64,000 bases of DNA from Shimia gijangensis (GTDB lineage Bacteria > Pseudomonadota > Alphaproteobacteria > Rhodobacterales > Rhodobacteraceae): contig NZ_FQZQ01000011.1 of NCBI RefSeq assembly GCF_900142085.1, positions 1 to 64,000 of the forward strand. Direction: 5' to 3'. Positions within the stretch are counted from its first letter, which is position 1. Every line of letters starts with the position of its first letter. The position numbers were made by a program, and so were the translations under genes. Below the pieces are notes generated by a model. That model searched no databases, was not told where the DNA came from, and worked only from the letters and a program-made list of their open reading frames with translations. Shown here one piece after another: positions 37,010-46,805 of this stretch.

Positions 37010-37861
37010 CACCGAAATCAGAAATGCCGTCGGTACACCGAATTTTAGAACGAAGGCTTCCAGCACATGAAACAGATACTGCGCTCACCATCCAGTGCTG
37101 CATCGCGTCGTGGAGCATCAGATCAACTTTGTTGGACAGTTCTACGAGTTACGCGTCCTAAAGCGTGTCACCGCTGAAGCTGACAGATCGGCCTGTATGG
37201 TCGAACCGTAACCCCTGGCCGGATAGACCGGAGCGTGAGACACCGATGTTGCGGTAATCTTAAGGGTTTCGGTATCGATGATTTTGGTAGGCTCGGTTTC
37301 GCCGAGAGCGACGACCTGCGATTTCGCGCCATACCCGGCAGGATCGGCCACCGCGTTGCCATGATGGGCGGTGCGGAAGGTGCTGTCGACCAGAAACATT
37401 TCGTTGACGCCCGCGACAACTTTTTCGACACCATCAGGACCATAGACCGTGGTTGGATGTTTGCGACCACCACCAACCCACGATTGCAGCAATATCCCTC
37501 CCAGACCATCAATATGATCGGAATGCAGGTGAGTGAGAATGACGGCTTCAATCGAGCCGGTCGGGAAACCCATATTCGACAGGCGGCGTGCTGCGCCTTC
37601 CCCGGGATCAATCACAAATGCCTGGCCACTCGCTAATATCCCCAAACATGGCCCGGACCGAGACGGGTCAGAAAGGGGTGAACCTGTCCCGCAAAGATAC
37701 ACCTGGAGTCCGAGTTGCTCACCGGCGTCGGGAAATGCCCGCTAGGAAACGGCTGCGCGATACAATGCTTCTGAGATCGGCCGGGAAAACAAGAACCAGG
37801 CAAGCACGCCGGCAATCAACACCATCACAACGGCCACGCCAATTCGCTTCAACCACTTCAT
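37010..37861 (-). pseudogene. Decayed membrane-anchored MBL-fold hydrolase
   Basis: Read from 37861 downwards, an intact start encodes a basic, single-membrane-segment N terminus (MKWLKRIGVAVVMVLIAGVL, then AWFLFSRP). The frame then meets an in-frame TAG at 37742-37744. The same frame continues into a metallo-beta-lactamase domain with YLCGTGSPL, a metal motif LTHLHSDHIDGLG and YRTAHHG-like residues. Near 37209 a one-base loss shifts the frame; in the other frame the expected YRFDHTGRSVSFSGDTL continues. Two more stops follow, and a recognisable VDLMLHDAM piece sits near 37090-37115. The remaining C-terminal part is missing, replaced by the pxpC end. An intact GTG-initiated piece (37142-37702) is only a fragment. 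Non-functional. Confidence 0.85.
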
Positions 37862-38068
37862 TGCACCAACCCGGATCAGAAACTCGTTTACCCAAAGGCG
37901 ACTGAAGCCGCCGCCGCAAGCAACCTTTTTTAGGGTCTACGCTTAGGTACTTAAGAACCGCTTTTCAGTCAAACTTGGTCGGCCAGTTAGAATGACCCCA
38001 CGGGCTCCCTCCTGCAATTCACTGCACTCGCAACCGTCCCAATCCAGAACAGATCCGGTCACAAAACT
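37862..38068. other. Intergenic stretch with no recognised feature
   Basis: About 200 bases between the pseudogene start and the J-domain gene terminator. No open frame, repeat or RNA gene was recognised. It would hold the former promoter of the pseudogene. Confidence 0.5.
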
Positions 38069-38088
38069 AGGGCCCCAATCGGGGCCCT
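38069..38088 (-). terminator. Terminator of the J-domain gene
   Basis: Perfect 8-bp stem AGGGCCCC / GGGGCCCT with a four-base loop, just past the J-domain stop. Read on the minus strand it is followed by AGTTTTG. Confidence 0.75.
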
Positions 38089-38093
38089 GTCGT

Positions 38094-38717
38094 TTACTTG
38101 AAACTCCGGCTTTCTTTGATCTGTTCCCAGGCCCAGACCACTTCCTGCAGCTGCTCTTCCTGGCTGCGGTCGCCGCCGTTCATGTCGGGGTGCAGCACTT
38201 TGATGAGCTTTTTGTAGGCTTTGCGTATTTCTGCCTTGGTCCAGTGATCTTTGGCCTCAAGGATATCAACCGCACGGCGTTCAGTGGGGGGCAGACGTTT
38301 GCCGCTGCCGATGCCTTTGCCGGGGTTCTGTGTGGCATTGGCGCCCAGAACCTGATGCGGGTCCTCAATGCCCAGACGCGCCCAGGCGCGGGCCTCGGGG
38401 TCGACGAAGGATTTTGTTTCACGCTCCCAGACTTTGTCCTTGGAGTTTTGCGCGTTCATCTCGGCTTCGGTTTTGCCGTCAAAAAAATTCCATTTGAGAT
38501 TGTATTCGCGGGCATGGTCTTTGCAAAACCATTTGAATTCATCCAGCACATCCGGTGCGCGCGGCGCCCGATACAGGCCAGATTCGTCACAGCCATCATG
38601 TTCACAGACGCGCGTTGATGTCTCTGAAGCGCCTGACATTGTGCGCCGACCGCGAGGTTTGTTCTTTTTCGCCGTCTTAACGGACATGTCAAAACCAAAG
38701 GGATCTGATTTACTCAT
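38094..38717 (-). CDS. DnaJ-like J-domain protein
   Basis: 207 residues. The J domain lies at the C terminus (about 145-200) with AEIRKAYKKLIKVLHPDMNGG, of which the HPD tripeptide is the DnaK-stimulating motif. The N-terminal part has a possible metal site CEHDGCDESGLYRAPRAP followed later by CKDHAREYN. A co-chaperone role is expected from the HPD motif; no client can be named. It is divergent from bolA with 73 bases between starts, a pairing common in alphaproteobacteria. Confidence 0.88.
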   Translation of the reverse strand: MSKSDPFGFDMSVKTAKKNKPRGRRTMSGASETSTRVCEHDGCDESGLYRAPRAPDVLDEFKWFCKDHAREYNLKWNFFDGKTEAEMNAQNSKDKVWERETKSFVDPEARAWARLGIEDPHQVLGANATQNPGKGIGSGKRLPPTERRAVDILEAKDHWTKAEIRKAYKKLIKVLHPDMNGGDRSQEEQLQEVVWAWEQIKESRSFK

Positions 38718-38790
38718 GGTCGTACCTTTCCGAGTCGAGGCGCAGAGTTTAGTCTAACCAGCAGCAGATAGAAGGGGTTGGAGACAAAAA

Positions 38791-39048
38791 ATGTTAGTCA
38801 GGCAAGAAATTCACGAAAAACTGAACATCGCATTTACGCCACGCACACTGGAAGTGGTTGATGACAGTGAAAAACACCGTGGGCACGCGGGTTATCAAGA
38901 AGGTGGACAAAGCCACTTTAACGTGCTGATCCGCTCAGAAGCCTTTGAAAACATGTCGAGATTGCAAAAACACCGGGCGGTACACAATGCCATCGGCCCA
39001 GAGTTGGTTGCACGCATTCACGCGTTGGCGCTGGACATCGACGTCTGA
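38791..39048 (+). CDS. bolA: BolA family protein
   Basis: 85 residues. The class II KH-like fold signatures HRGHAGYQEGGQSHFNVLI and KHRAVHNAIGPEL are clear. BolA proteins pair with monothiol glutaredoxins in iron-sulfur handling and can act as regulators. Full-length, single domain. It ends one base before the converging DUF4177 gene. Confidence 0.92.
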   Translation: MLVRQEIHEKLNIAFTPRTLEVVDDSEKHRGHAGYQEGGQSHFNVLIRSEAFENMSRLQKHRAVHNAIGPELVARIHALALDIDV

Positions 39049-39049
39049 T

Positions 39050-39529
39050 CTAGACCTTTGCGGTCTGCTCATCAGGGGTGGTTTCCTCGGGGTTGGCGGC
39101 ATTTTTTGCCCGGGCAACCAAGGCAACGGGCAGGTCGTCCGGTTCGGATTCGCCGGATTCTGATGCAAACCCTTTGGGGATTTCAGCCGCGTCTTCGGCC
39201 TTCGTGGCGATCTCTGCGGTGCGTTCTTCGTCCTGAGAAGGCTGTTCAATGGCCGGACGTTCGAGCAATTTGGGTCTAAAAGCACTGACGTCATCCGCCC
39301 GAGCACGGCGAAATACCATGACGTTGCGAAAGATCGTCGTGGACGACGTCAAGCCGCTGCGTTCTTCGCTGGGCAGGGTCTCGGTGCGTTGAAACTCCCA
39401 GCCGTCGGCGGCCATGTCGTTCATCACGCTTTCCAAAGCGAAAGCAAACCGGTTTTCGGTACCTTTGACGCCACGGGCTTTGCGGCCTTTGGCGGGGGCA
39501 GGCACAACTTTGTATTCATAGATGGGCAT
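39050..39529 (-). CDS. DUF4177 domain protein
   Basis: 159 residues starting at MPIYEYKVVPAP. The first 85 residues form a DUF4177-like unit (YEYKVV, MAADGWEFQRTETLPSEER, TTIFRNVMVFRR). The rest is an acidic, low-complexity tail rich in E, A and P, probably disordered. No signal peptide or membrane segment. Function unknown. Ninety bases separate it from the thioesterase gene upstream on the same strand. Confidence 0.7.
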   Translation of the reverse strand: MPIYEYKVVPAPAKGRKARGVKGTENRFAFALESVMNDMAADGWEFQRTETLPSEERSGLTSSTTIFRNVMVFRRARADDVSAFRPKLLERPAIEQPSQDEERTAEIATKAEDAAEIPKGFASESGESEPDDLPVALVARAKNAANPEETTPDEQTAKV

Positions 39530-39618
39530 GGCACTCACTGGGTTAGTCAATCTTGGCACTATATCAAGGTGTTCGTCGTACGTCTTTACCGGAGTTTTTT
39601 GCCGCTTTTAATGGGGAA

Positions 39619-40098
39619 TTATTTCTTGCGAATGCCCATGGTGCGTCCAACACGGTCCGGGCGGGGCAATCGACTGTGTTCGGACTGAAAGGACGCAAAC
39701 GTGTTCAGAATATCGGCGGGCATCGGGGCCACGCGGGGCCCGGAGGTGTCGATATGCAGGCCCAGACCTTCGCCTGTGGCCGAAACCCAGCCGTCTTCGT
39801 GGATCAATTCCTGATAAAAATGCCAGCTTTTGTCATCATGATCCAATAGTTGCCAGCTGACGCGCACCTTGTCGCCCAGATGAATTTCACGCAAGTAACA
39901 GACATGATATTCAGCGGCAAAAGACGCGCCTCCGCGCGTTTTGCGATAGTCCAGACCAAAGCCGATCTTTTCCCAAAGCGCATCCACACCCTGATCAAAA
40001 AGCACGTTATAATACGCCATATTCAAATGACCATTATAGTCGATCCAGTCTTTCTGAATCTCCATGAAAGGTGAGTAAAACGGGGCAGGAGAGTTCAT
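39619..40098 (-). CDS. Hot-dog fold acyl-CoA thioesterase
   Basis: 159 residues. The 4-hydroxybenzoyl-CoA thioesterase-like motif is WIDYNGHLNMAYYNVLFDQG (residues 18-37). A central FAAEYHVCYLREIHLGDKV strand-helix region follows. The family hydrolyses acyl-CoA or carnitine-linked thioesters; related proteins are annotated as carnitine-pathway thioesterases. Substrate uncertain. No transporter or CoA ligase adjoins it. Confidence 0.82.
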   Translation of the reverse strand: MNSPAPFYSPFMEIQKDWIDYNGHLNMAYYNVLFDQGVDALWEKIGFGLDYRKTRGGASFAAEYHVCYLREIHLGDKVRVSWQLLDHDDKSWHFYQELIHEDGWVSATGEGLGLHIDTSGPRVAPMPADILNTFASFQSEHSRLPRPDRVGRTMGIRKK

Positions 40099-40137
40099 GT
40101 TATGCTTTCGGTTTGGGGTTTCGGCTGATGCCCGGCG

Positions 40138-40734
40138 TCAGGCGTTTTGTGCAAGCCATTCCTCGCGGGTGATCGTGAAGTCGGTACAGTTGTCGTCCCT
40201 GTAGGCGCGGCGCAAGCCGTTCTGGCGCAACCCGCATTTTTGCAGCACGTGCATTGAGGCGGTATTTTCCGGGTCGGTCACAGCGACGATTGTGTCGAGG
40301 TCGGTCATCTCAAAGCCAAAGCGGACAATGCGTCGGCAGGCCTCGGTCGCATAGCCCTTGCCCCATGCGCTGCGGCGCAACAGATAGCCGGTTTCGATCT
40401 CGGCGTCCGGATAGCGATCTGGCACGACGCTGGCCCAGTCGGTGTCGTCCAACTCGATGGGCAAGGGCGTCAGTACAACATCCCCCAGCTTCTCGCCTGT
40501 GGTTTTTTCAATGACGCACCAGATTCCGATGCGCCCACCGGCGCCGCGACGCACCACGTCGTGTTGCGATTTGTAAATGTCGAAGTCTTCGGGCAGCTCG
40601 CCGACATATTTCATCACCTCGGAATCAAACAGCAAGGCGCGGCTGAGATCGATATCTTCCAAAGTAAAAGGGCGCAACACCAGCCGTTCGGTTTCAAACG
40701 TCAGCTCGGCCTCTGAAAGAGGGTGCAGTCTCAT
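40138..40734 (-). CDS. GNAT family N-acetyltransferase (RimJ/RimL-like)
   Basis: 198 residues. Acetyltransf_3 features: TERLVLRPFTLEDIDL at the N terminus, IETGYLLRRSAWGKGYATEA carrying the acetyl-CoA loop (R/Q-x-x-G-x-G/A type), and NTASMHVLQKCGLR. This is the ribosomal-protein-alanine-acetyltransferase-like group, whose substrates vary. It begins 34 bases after the gatB stop and so may be co-transcribed with gatB. Confidence 0.87.
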   Translation of the reverse strand: MRLHPLSEAELTFETERLVLRPFTLEDIDLSRALLFDSEVMKYVGELPEDFDIYKSQHDVVRRGAGGRIGIWCVIEKTTGEKLGDVVLTPLPIELDDTDWASVVPDRYPDAEIETGYLLRRSAWGKGYATEACRRIVRFGFEMTDLDTIVAVTDPENTASMHVLQKCGLRQNGLRRAYRDDNCTDFTITREEWLAQNA

Positions 40735-40768
40735 AGACGTTCCGGGAGATATGCCACCCGCAGCACGG

Positions 40769-42280
40769 TCATCCCTTGAGTTTCTGCGAGACCAGCTGGT
40801 TCACGGCCTTGGGGTTGGCTTTGCCGCCGGTCGCCTTCATAACCTGCCCGACAAACCAGCCCGCCAGTTTCGGGTTTTCCTTGGCCTTTTCCACCTGAGC
40901 AGGGTTGGCGGCAATGATCTCATCCAGAGCTGCCTCAATGGCGCCGGTGTCTGTGACCTGTTTCATACCACGTGCTTCGACGATTTCGGCCGGATCACCA
41001 CCTTCGGTATAGACGATCTCAAAGAGGTCCTTGGCGATCTTACCCGAGATGGCATCAGACGAAATCAGGTCGATGATGCTGCCCAATTGCGCCGGCGATA
41101 CCGGGCTTTCGGTGATGTCATGGTCTTCTTTTTTCAAACGACCAAACAATTCGTTGATGACCCAGTTTGCGGCCAGTTTGCCGTTGCGCCCGTCTGCGAC
41201 GGATTCAAAGTAGGCCGCGCTTTCGCCATCTGCAGTCAGAACGCTTGCGTCATAGTCTGACAGATCGAAGTCGCTGATAAAGCGTGATTTTTTGGCGTCT
41301 GGGAGCTCTGGAAGGTTTGCGGCGAGATCGTCGACCCAGGCCTGTTCAATCTCGAGCGGCAACAGATCCGGATCCGGGAAATAGCGGTAGTCATGTGCTT
41401 CTTCCTTGGAACGCATCGACCGGGTTTCGTTCTTGTCTGGATCATAAAGACGGGTTTCCTGATCCACGCTGCCGCCACCTTCAACAATTTTGATCTGGCG
41501 GTTGGCTTCGACCATGATCGCGGCTTGGATAAAGCGCATCGAGTTCATGTTCTTGATCTCGCAGCGGGTGCCGAGATGCGAGAAATCCTGGGTTTCCATG
41601 TATTTTTCGAACTGACCGGGTCGACAGATCGACACGTTCACATCGGCGCGCATGCTGCCGCTTTGCATGTTGCCATCGCAAGTGCCCAAATAGCGCAGAA
41701 TCTGGCGCAGTTTGACGACAAAGGCGGCGGCCTCTTCGGGGCTGCGAATGTCCGGGCGGCTGACGATTTCCATCAGTGCCACGCCCGTGCGGTTGAGGTC
41801 GACGAACGACATGTTCGGATCCATATCGTGGATCGATTTGCCCGCGTCCTGTTCGAGGTGGATGCGTTCGATGCGCACGTTGCGCGCGGTACCGTCACCC
41901 ATTTCAACCAAGACTTCGCCTTCGCCCACAATGGGGTGATAGAGCTGTGAAATCTGATAGCCCTGGGGCAGGTCCGGGTAGAAATAATTTTTACGGTCAA
42001 AAGCACTGTTGAGGTGAATTTCAGCCTTGAGACCCAACCCTGTGCGCACGGCTTGTGCCACGCATTCTTCGTTGATGACGGGCAACATGCCGGGCATGCC
42101 CGCGTCGACGAACGCCACGTTGTTGTTGGGCTCGGCACCGAATTTGGTTGAAGCCCCTGAAAACAATTTCGCATTCGAGGATACCTGAGCATGCACCTCC
42201 ATACCAATGACCAGTTCCCAGTCATGTTTGGCGCCCGCGATGATTTTGGGCTTGGGGGTGTCATATGTCAGGTCGAGCAT
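40769..42280 (-). CDS. gatB: Aspartyl/glutamyl-tRNA amidotransferase subunit B
   Basis: 503 residues. The GatCAB subunit that phosphorylates and amidates mischarged Glu-tRNA(Gln) or Asp-tRNA(Asn). Signatures: [20 protein letters not shown] near the N terminus, [29 protein letters not shown], the core [18 protein letters not shown], and the C-terminal YqeY-like tail ([19 protein letters not shown]). Full length. gatA and gatC are not in the window. Confidence 0.97.
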   Translation of the reverse strand: MLDLTYDTPKPKIIAGAKHDWELVIGMEVHAQVSSNAKLFSGASTKFGAEPNNNVAFVDAGMPGMLPVINEECVAQAVRTGLGLKAEIHLNSAFDRKNYFYPDLPQGYQISQLYHPIVGEGEVLVEMGDGTARNVRIERIHLEQDAGKSIHDMDPNMSFVDLNRTGVALMEIVSRPDIRSPEEAAAFVVKLRQILRYLGTCDGNMQSGSMRADVNVSICRPGQFEKYMETQDFSHLGTRCEIKNMNSMRFIQAAIMVEANRQIKIVEGGGSVDQETRLYDPDKNETRSMRSKEEAHDYRYFPDPDLLPLEIEQAWVDDLAANLPELPDAKKSRFISDFDLSDYDASVLTADGESAAYFESVADGRNGKLAANWVINELFGRLKKEDHDITESPVSPAQLGSIIDLISSDAISGKIAKDLFEIVYTEGGDPAEIVEARGMKQVTDTGAIEAALDEIIAANPAQVEKAKENPKLAGWFVGQVMKATGGKANPKAVNQLVSQKLKG

Positions 42281-42355
42281 CTGCCGGACTCCTTAAAACG
42301 CTATGGAACCGCGTTCTAAGACAGAGCACATGCAGGAGCAAGAGGGCAGGCGCAT

Positions 42356-43657
42356 TCAGCGGTCGTTTTGCTGAATGCCATCGGGGCCAAATTGTACGGT
42401 TTCACCAGCCTGCAGTTTCTGTAGAAAAGGCATGGCAACCGCGTTCAAAGCGGTTTCCTGACCTTTGTTGGCCAGACGCTCGGCTGAAATGATGCGGGCG
42501 GTGTTTTCAAAGCCGATTTCCGCATGTCCCCAAATCAGAGGATGCAGTTCGCGCAGGTGGTTATGAACCACGTCTTCAAATCCACGCCGAAGTGCCGGTG
42601 GAAGATCGGGGCGGCAACCGGTTTCATGATAGCGTTCGCGGGTAATTTGCCAGCTCTGGAACAGATGCGCGGCCAGCAGGTTGGCAATGTGCTGGTTTGG
42701 GCGGCATTCGAGAATGTCTTTGACACCATCCAGAAAATATTCAGCTTCGAGGGTATCAAACCCTTCCGGGTCCACCAAAAGCGCGTCGAACCAAACCCAC
42801 GTATAGGCGCCAGCCCCCCAATGGCTGAAGGTGCGCGCAGCGGTTCGACGGGCTTCGAGGTCAAGTGCCTGATACGAGCCATACCAGCGCGGCAACAGGT
42901 AATTTCCAAGTGCGCGCATGTGACGGGGATTGTCAGGATCCAGATCAATCAGCGCCTCGAATTCGCGGATCAGATGCGCGCCGGGATCGGATTTGCTGGG
43001 CAACAGGGCACAGCGGGCGGCAGACAGGGCTGCTGATTGCATGTCGTGCGGATCAAAGCCGGAAAGAATGTCGGTCGCGCGTTGGAAATGGGCCTCAAAG
43101 GCCTCTCGGTTGATTTCCTTCACAACGTCGGTTGAGCGCGCACCGCGCCAGGCCCAGCCAATATCTATGTGCATGTGAGCCACAATCAGGGCGATGGCAT
43201 AGTCGTCGGGATATTCACACAAAACGGCTTCGAGCGCTTCGACGCCGCTAAAGAAATCGGAATCGGCGGCGGCTCTGCCGTGCAACAGTGAATGCTCTGC
43301 GGCGCGCACAACGTCAGAGCGGGCTCCAAAAGCCATCAGTTCGGCCACTTGTACGCCTGCGGGGGTCGCATCGCGGGCCTGATCGTGCTTTTTAATCTTT
43401 TCAGCCAGTTCGTCCCAACGTTCCTGGCGCGCCATATACAGGCCAAATTCGCGGGCTTTGTCGCCTTCTTCCTGATCCAGAGTGGTTTCCCGGATGGGGA
43501 TATGCAGGCGTTCCTGCATCTCGCGGTAGGTGACGTTAAACGTGCCATCACCAAAATCAGACGTGCGCGCGGATTTGGGGCGTTGGGCCCGCTCGCGTGG
43601 CAAGGAAGGCGAAAATAGCCCTGCAAGCTGTGCCTTCTTGTCTGAGATGAAAGTCAT
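42356..43657 (-). CDS. Conserved hypothetical protein, helical
   Basis: 433 residues from MTFISDKKAQL (GAGGAG-type ribosome site upstream). No signal peptide or membrane helix. The protein is almost entirely helical, with repeating aromatic-rich helices (ERWDELAEKIKKHDQ, DDYAIALIVAHMHIDIGWAWRG, DPDNPRHMRALGNYLLPRWYG) that suggest a TPR-like solenoid without the canonical consensus. I do not recognise a named family. It lies between gatB (76 bases away) and a small membrane protein, all on the minus strand. Confidence 0.65.
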   Translation of the reverse strand: MTFISDKKAQLAGLFSPSLPRERAQRPKSARTSDFGDGTFNVTYREMQERLHIPIRETTLDQEEGDKAREFGLYMARQERWDELAEKIKKHDQARDATPAGVQVAELMAFGARSDVVRAAEHSLLHGRAAADSDFFSGVEALEAVLCEYPDDYAIALIVAHMHIDIGWAWRGARSTDVVKEINREAFEAHFQRATDILSGFDPHDMQSAALSAARCALLPSKSDPGAHLIREFEALIDLDPDNPRHMRALGNYLLPRWYGSYQALDLEARRTAARTFSHWGAGAYTWVWFDALLVDPEGFDTLEAEYFLDGVKDILECRPNQHIANLLAAHLFQSWQITRERYHETGCRPDLPPALRRGFEDVVHNHLRELHPLIWGHAEIGFENTARIISAERLANKGQETALNAVAMPFLQKLQAGETVQFGPDGIQQNDR

Positions 43658-43770
43658 ACTGGGTCTGCTCCTCGTAACGTGACCCAAGATGTCCTTCTAT
43701 TCAGGCCGAAAGATGGCGCAGTCTTGAAATCATGCAGACCGTTTTGCGGGAGGATTGCGGCGAAAATGCC

Positions 43771-44199
43771 CTAAATGACACGAAAATGCTGCCGTTCCGT
43801 CGGGATGTTGAGAGCCTCAAACTCCTTTTCCAAGGTGGCGTGATAGGGCATGACGTCCTGCGGAATGCGCAATTTGCTTTTGTCGATCAGCGTGAGCGTG
43901 ACCCGAACAGAAAAATCCCAGCGGGTGTCAAAACGCGCAGATTCAATACGTGCCAAGGGCAATTCGGCGGTCTGCCCGCTGTTTTTCCAACTGAGCTTTT
44001 CTTCTGTCAGGCTGAATTGTGTTTTCGGGTTGCGGATGACATCAATGGCCGCTGGCACTGCAAACAACCCCAGCATAATGAGAAGCCACGGCATGGTGCC
44101 AACCGACTGCAAAAACGCAAGAACCAGAACGGCGGCAGCCAGCCCTAGAACTGTGACTTTATTGCGGCCCTGATTGTTGTGGTTCAGAGGTAGTGTCAT
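43771..44199 (-). CDS. Small membrane protein of unknown function
   Basis: 142 residues. Two membrane helices near the N terminus (VTVLGLAAAVLVLAFLQSVG and MPWLLIMLGLFAVPAAIDV) are followed by a beta-rich cytoplasmic or periplasmic domain with TQFSLTEEKLSWKNSGQ and DFSVRVTLTLIDKSKLRIP. This topology resembles PH-like membrane-associated domains, but no family is certain. Starts 20 bases downstream of the pepN stop, so probably in the pepN transcript. Confidence 0.65.
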   Translation of the reverse strand: MTLPLNHNNQGRNKVTVLGLAAAVLVLAFLQSVGTMPWLLIMLGLFAVPAAIDVIRNPKTQFSLTEEKLSWKNSGQTAELPLARIESARFDTRWDFSVRVTLTLIDKSKLRIPQDVMPYHATLEKEFEALNIPTERQHFRVI

Positions 44200-44219
44200 C
44201 AGGTTTACTCCGGTGGATC

Positions 44220-46805
44220 TCAGGCGTCGCGGATGCGCGACACCATTTCAGTGGTGTCCCGGCTAAGATTGGGTTGCGACAGGATGCGGTCAAGCTGTGT
44301 TGTGATTTTTTCCTGACGTGCGGGATCATAGCGCTTCCAAGTCTGGAAGGCGCTGCACATACGGGCGGTTGTTTGAGGGTTCAGAGGATCAAGGCGGATC
44401 AACCAGTCAGCGAGCAGCGCATAGGCGGCGCCATCGCGGTAATGGAACCCCGCATGGTGCATTGAAAGGGCGCCCATGACCGCGCGGAACCGGTTGGGGT
44501 TCTTCATGTCAAAGTCTTTGTGCTCGGTTAGTCGCGCGGTGGTTGTGGCAGCATCCTGTGGATTCGCATGGATGATCTGCAGGCTGAACCATTTGTCCAT
44601 CACCAGACGGTCATGCGCCCACTGAACCTGAAACGAAGCCAATTGTGCGGCCCCTTGCCCTGCGTCCAGCAAGCACGACAGAGCGGCCAGTTGTTGGGTC
44701 ATATTGTCGGCCTGTTGATACTGAGCGGCTGCCTGTTTGCCCGCGTCGCTGCGGCTGAGAAGTGACAAGGCGGCATTGGCAAGCGCGCGTTGGCCGGCGG
44801 GGCCTGCCTCGGGCGAAAACGCGCCTTTGACCTGATTGGCCTGATACAGATCGGGCAAGACGTCCGCCAAAGCCGCGGCCTTGGCATCGCGCAGGGCCTC
44901 GGACGCGATGTGTATGGCCTCGGGGTCGGGGGTGTCGCCGGTGTCATGCAGCAGCCCGGCCAGTTCGGTCTGTGAGGGCTGGCCCAGCATCAGGGCGCGG
45001 TAGGCCGGATCAAGGGTGTCGTCGCGCAAAACAGCGCCCAACCCATTAAGATAGGCCAGATCTGGCGCGGCACCTGTTGCGATACTGTTCATCAATGATC
45101 CACGTGCCAGCATGCGCCCCGATTCCCAGCGATTGAACGGATCTGTATCATGGGCCAGCAAGAAAGCGCGGCGGGCATTGTCGATGTCATGGTCGAGGAT
45201 CACAGGCGCGGAAAACCCGCGCAGGATCGACGGCACAGGGCGGGTGGCGTGACCCGGGAAGGCAAAGCTTTGTTCGGTCTCGGTTAACTCGAGGGTCTGG
45301 GTTGGCATCACCTCGTCGCCATTGGGATTGAGCAGACCAACGTTCACCGGGATCACCTGAGGGGCTTTGTCGTCCTGACCGGGCGTTGGCGCGGTGGATT
45401 GAGACAGGTGCAGTGTGAACGTGTCATCCGCATAGTCTTCACGCACGGTCACACGTGGTGTGCCGGGCTGCGAATACCAGCGTTTGAACTGTGTGAGATC
45501 GCGGCCAGTGCTGTCTTCAAAGACCTGCAGCCAGTCTTCGATTGTGGCGGCGTCGCCGTCGTGGCGATCAAAGTAGAGATCCAGCGCTTTGGAATATTCG
45601 TCAGCCCCGACCAATGTGCGCAGCATGCCAATGACTTCGGCACCTTTTTCATAAACCGTCGCCGTGTAGAAGTTATTGATTTCCTGAAAACTTTCTGGTC
45701 GCACCGGGTGGGACAGGGGGCCTTGATCTTCGGGGAACTGTCGCCCACGCAGGGCCAGAACATTGGCAATGCGCGCGACAGGTTCAGACCGCATGTCAGC
45801 GGTGAACTGTTGGTCGCGGTAAACGGTCAGACCTTCCTTCAGGCAAAGCTGAAACCAGTCGCGGCAAGTGATGCGATTGCCGGTCCAGTTGTGGAAATAC
45901 TCATGCGCAATGATCGCCTCAATGCGTTCAAAATTGGCATCTGTCGAGGTTTCAGGGCTGGCCAGCACGCAGGACGAGTTGAACACGTTCAACCCTTTGT
46001 TTTCCATCGCGCCCATGTTGAAGTCATCGACGGCGACGATGTTGAACTCATCCAGATCATATTCGCGCCCGTAAACCTCTTCGTCCCAAGTCATCGACTT
46101 TTTCAGCGCCTCCATACCAAAGGCGCATTTGTCCTCGTCGCCGGGGCGGACCCAGATCGCAAGATTGACCTCCTTGCCGGACATGGTGGTGAACTTGTCT
46201 TCATGGGCAATCAGATCGCCTGCGACCAGCGCAAACAGATAGGCGGGTTTGGGCCAGGGATCCTGATAGATGGTCACTGAAGGCGTGTCTTTTTGGGTCT
46301 GGTCAGTCGAGGTATAGAGCCCATTACCATTGGACAGCATCACCGGCGTATGGCTGGCGGTGCTTTCGATGCGCACGGTGAATTGTGCCATGACGTCGGG
46401 GCGATCCGGATACCATGTGATTTTACGAAACCCTTCAGCCTCGCATTGGGTGCAATACATGCCGTTCGACATATAAAGCCCCTCAAGAGCGGTGTTGGCT
46501 TCGGGGTTGATCTCAACCTCGGCCTCCCAGTTAAACGGAGCTTCGGGCACATCCACTTCGATACCGCCGTCCACATGGGTGGGTTCCACTTCGTGGCCGT
46601 CCACCTTGATCGAGATATGCTTCAATCCCTCACCATGCAGGAAAAACGGGCGGTGGTGCACGTCGTAGTCAGGACGAAACCGAATGCGCGAGATGACCCG
46701 CGTCGCAGTGGGGTGCAGGCGAAATGTCAGATGCACATCATCGATAATCCAGCCAAAAGGTTTATAATCCTCAAGGTAAATTGTCTGGGCGGTGGCATCG
46801 GACAT
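44220..46805 (-). CDS. pepN: Aminopeptidase N (M1 family)
   Basis: 861 residues from MSDATAQTIYLED; the frame is open 230 codons upstream, but that part is antisense to glcB and not coding. Zinc metallopeptidase. GAMEN motif (MGAMENKGLN, about 263-267) and the zinc site HEYFHNWTGNR (301-311), with the downstream glutamate in LKEGLTVYRDQQF. The later YEKGAEVIGML carries the conserved tyrosine. C-terminal helical domain as in E. coli PepN. Cytoplasmic peptide turnover. Divergent from glcB across 207 bases. Confidence 0.96.
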   Translation of the reverse strand: MSDATAQTIYLEDYKPFGWIIDDVHLTFRLHPTATRVISRIRFRPDYDVHHRPFFLHGEGLKHISIKVDGHEVEPTHVDGGIEVDVPEAPFNWEAEVEINPEANTALEGLYMSNGMYCTQCEAEGFRKITWYPDRPDVMAQFTVRIESTASHTPVMLSNGNGLYTSTDQTQKDTPSVTIYQDPWPKPAYLFALVAGDLIAHEDKFTTMSGKEVNLAIWVRPGDEDKCAFGMEALKKSMTWDEEVYGREYDLDEFNIVAVDDFNMGAMENKGLNVFNSSCVLASPETSTDANFERIEAIIAHEYFHNWTGNRITCRDWFQLCLKEGLTVYRDQQFTADMRSEPVARIANVLALRGRQFPEDQGPLSHPVRPESFQEINNFYTATVYEKGAEVIGMLRTLVGADEYSKALDLYFDRHDGDAATIEDWLQVFEDSTGRDLTQFKRWYSQPGTPRVTVREDYADDTFTLHLSQSTAPTPGQDDKAPQVIPVNVGLLNPNGDEVMPTQTLELTETEQSFAFPGHATRPVPSILRGFSAPVILDHDIDNARRAFLLAHDTDPFNRWESGRMLARGSLMNSIATGAAPDLAYLNGLGAVLRDDTLDPAYRALMLGQPSQTELAGLLHDTGDTPDPEAIHIASEALRDAKAAALADVLPDLYQANQVKGAFSPEAGPAGQRALANAALSLLSRSDAGKQAAAQYQQADNMTQQLAALSCLLDAGQGAAQLASFQVQWAHDRLVMDKWFSLQIIHANPQDAATTTARLTEHKDFDMKNPNRFRAVMGALSMHHAGFHYRDGAAYALLADWLIRLDPLNPQTTARMCSAFQTWKRYDPARQEKITTQLDRILSQPNLSRDTTEMVSRIRDA

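Noticed and set aside
37142-37702. Intact 186-residue MBL protein starting at a GTG
   Set aside because: The domain is cut at both ends; upstream residues and the membrane anchor are in the same frame behind a TAG, and the real C-terminal sequence continues in another frame.
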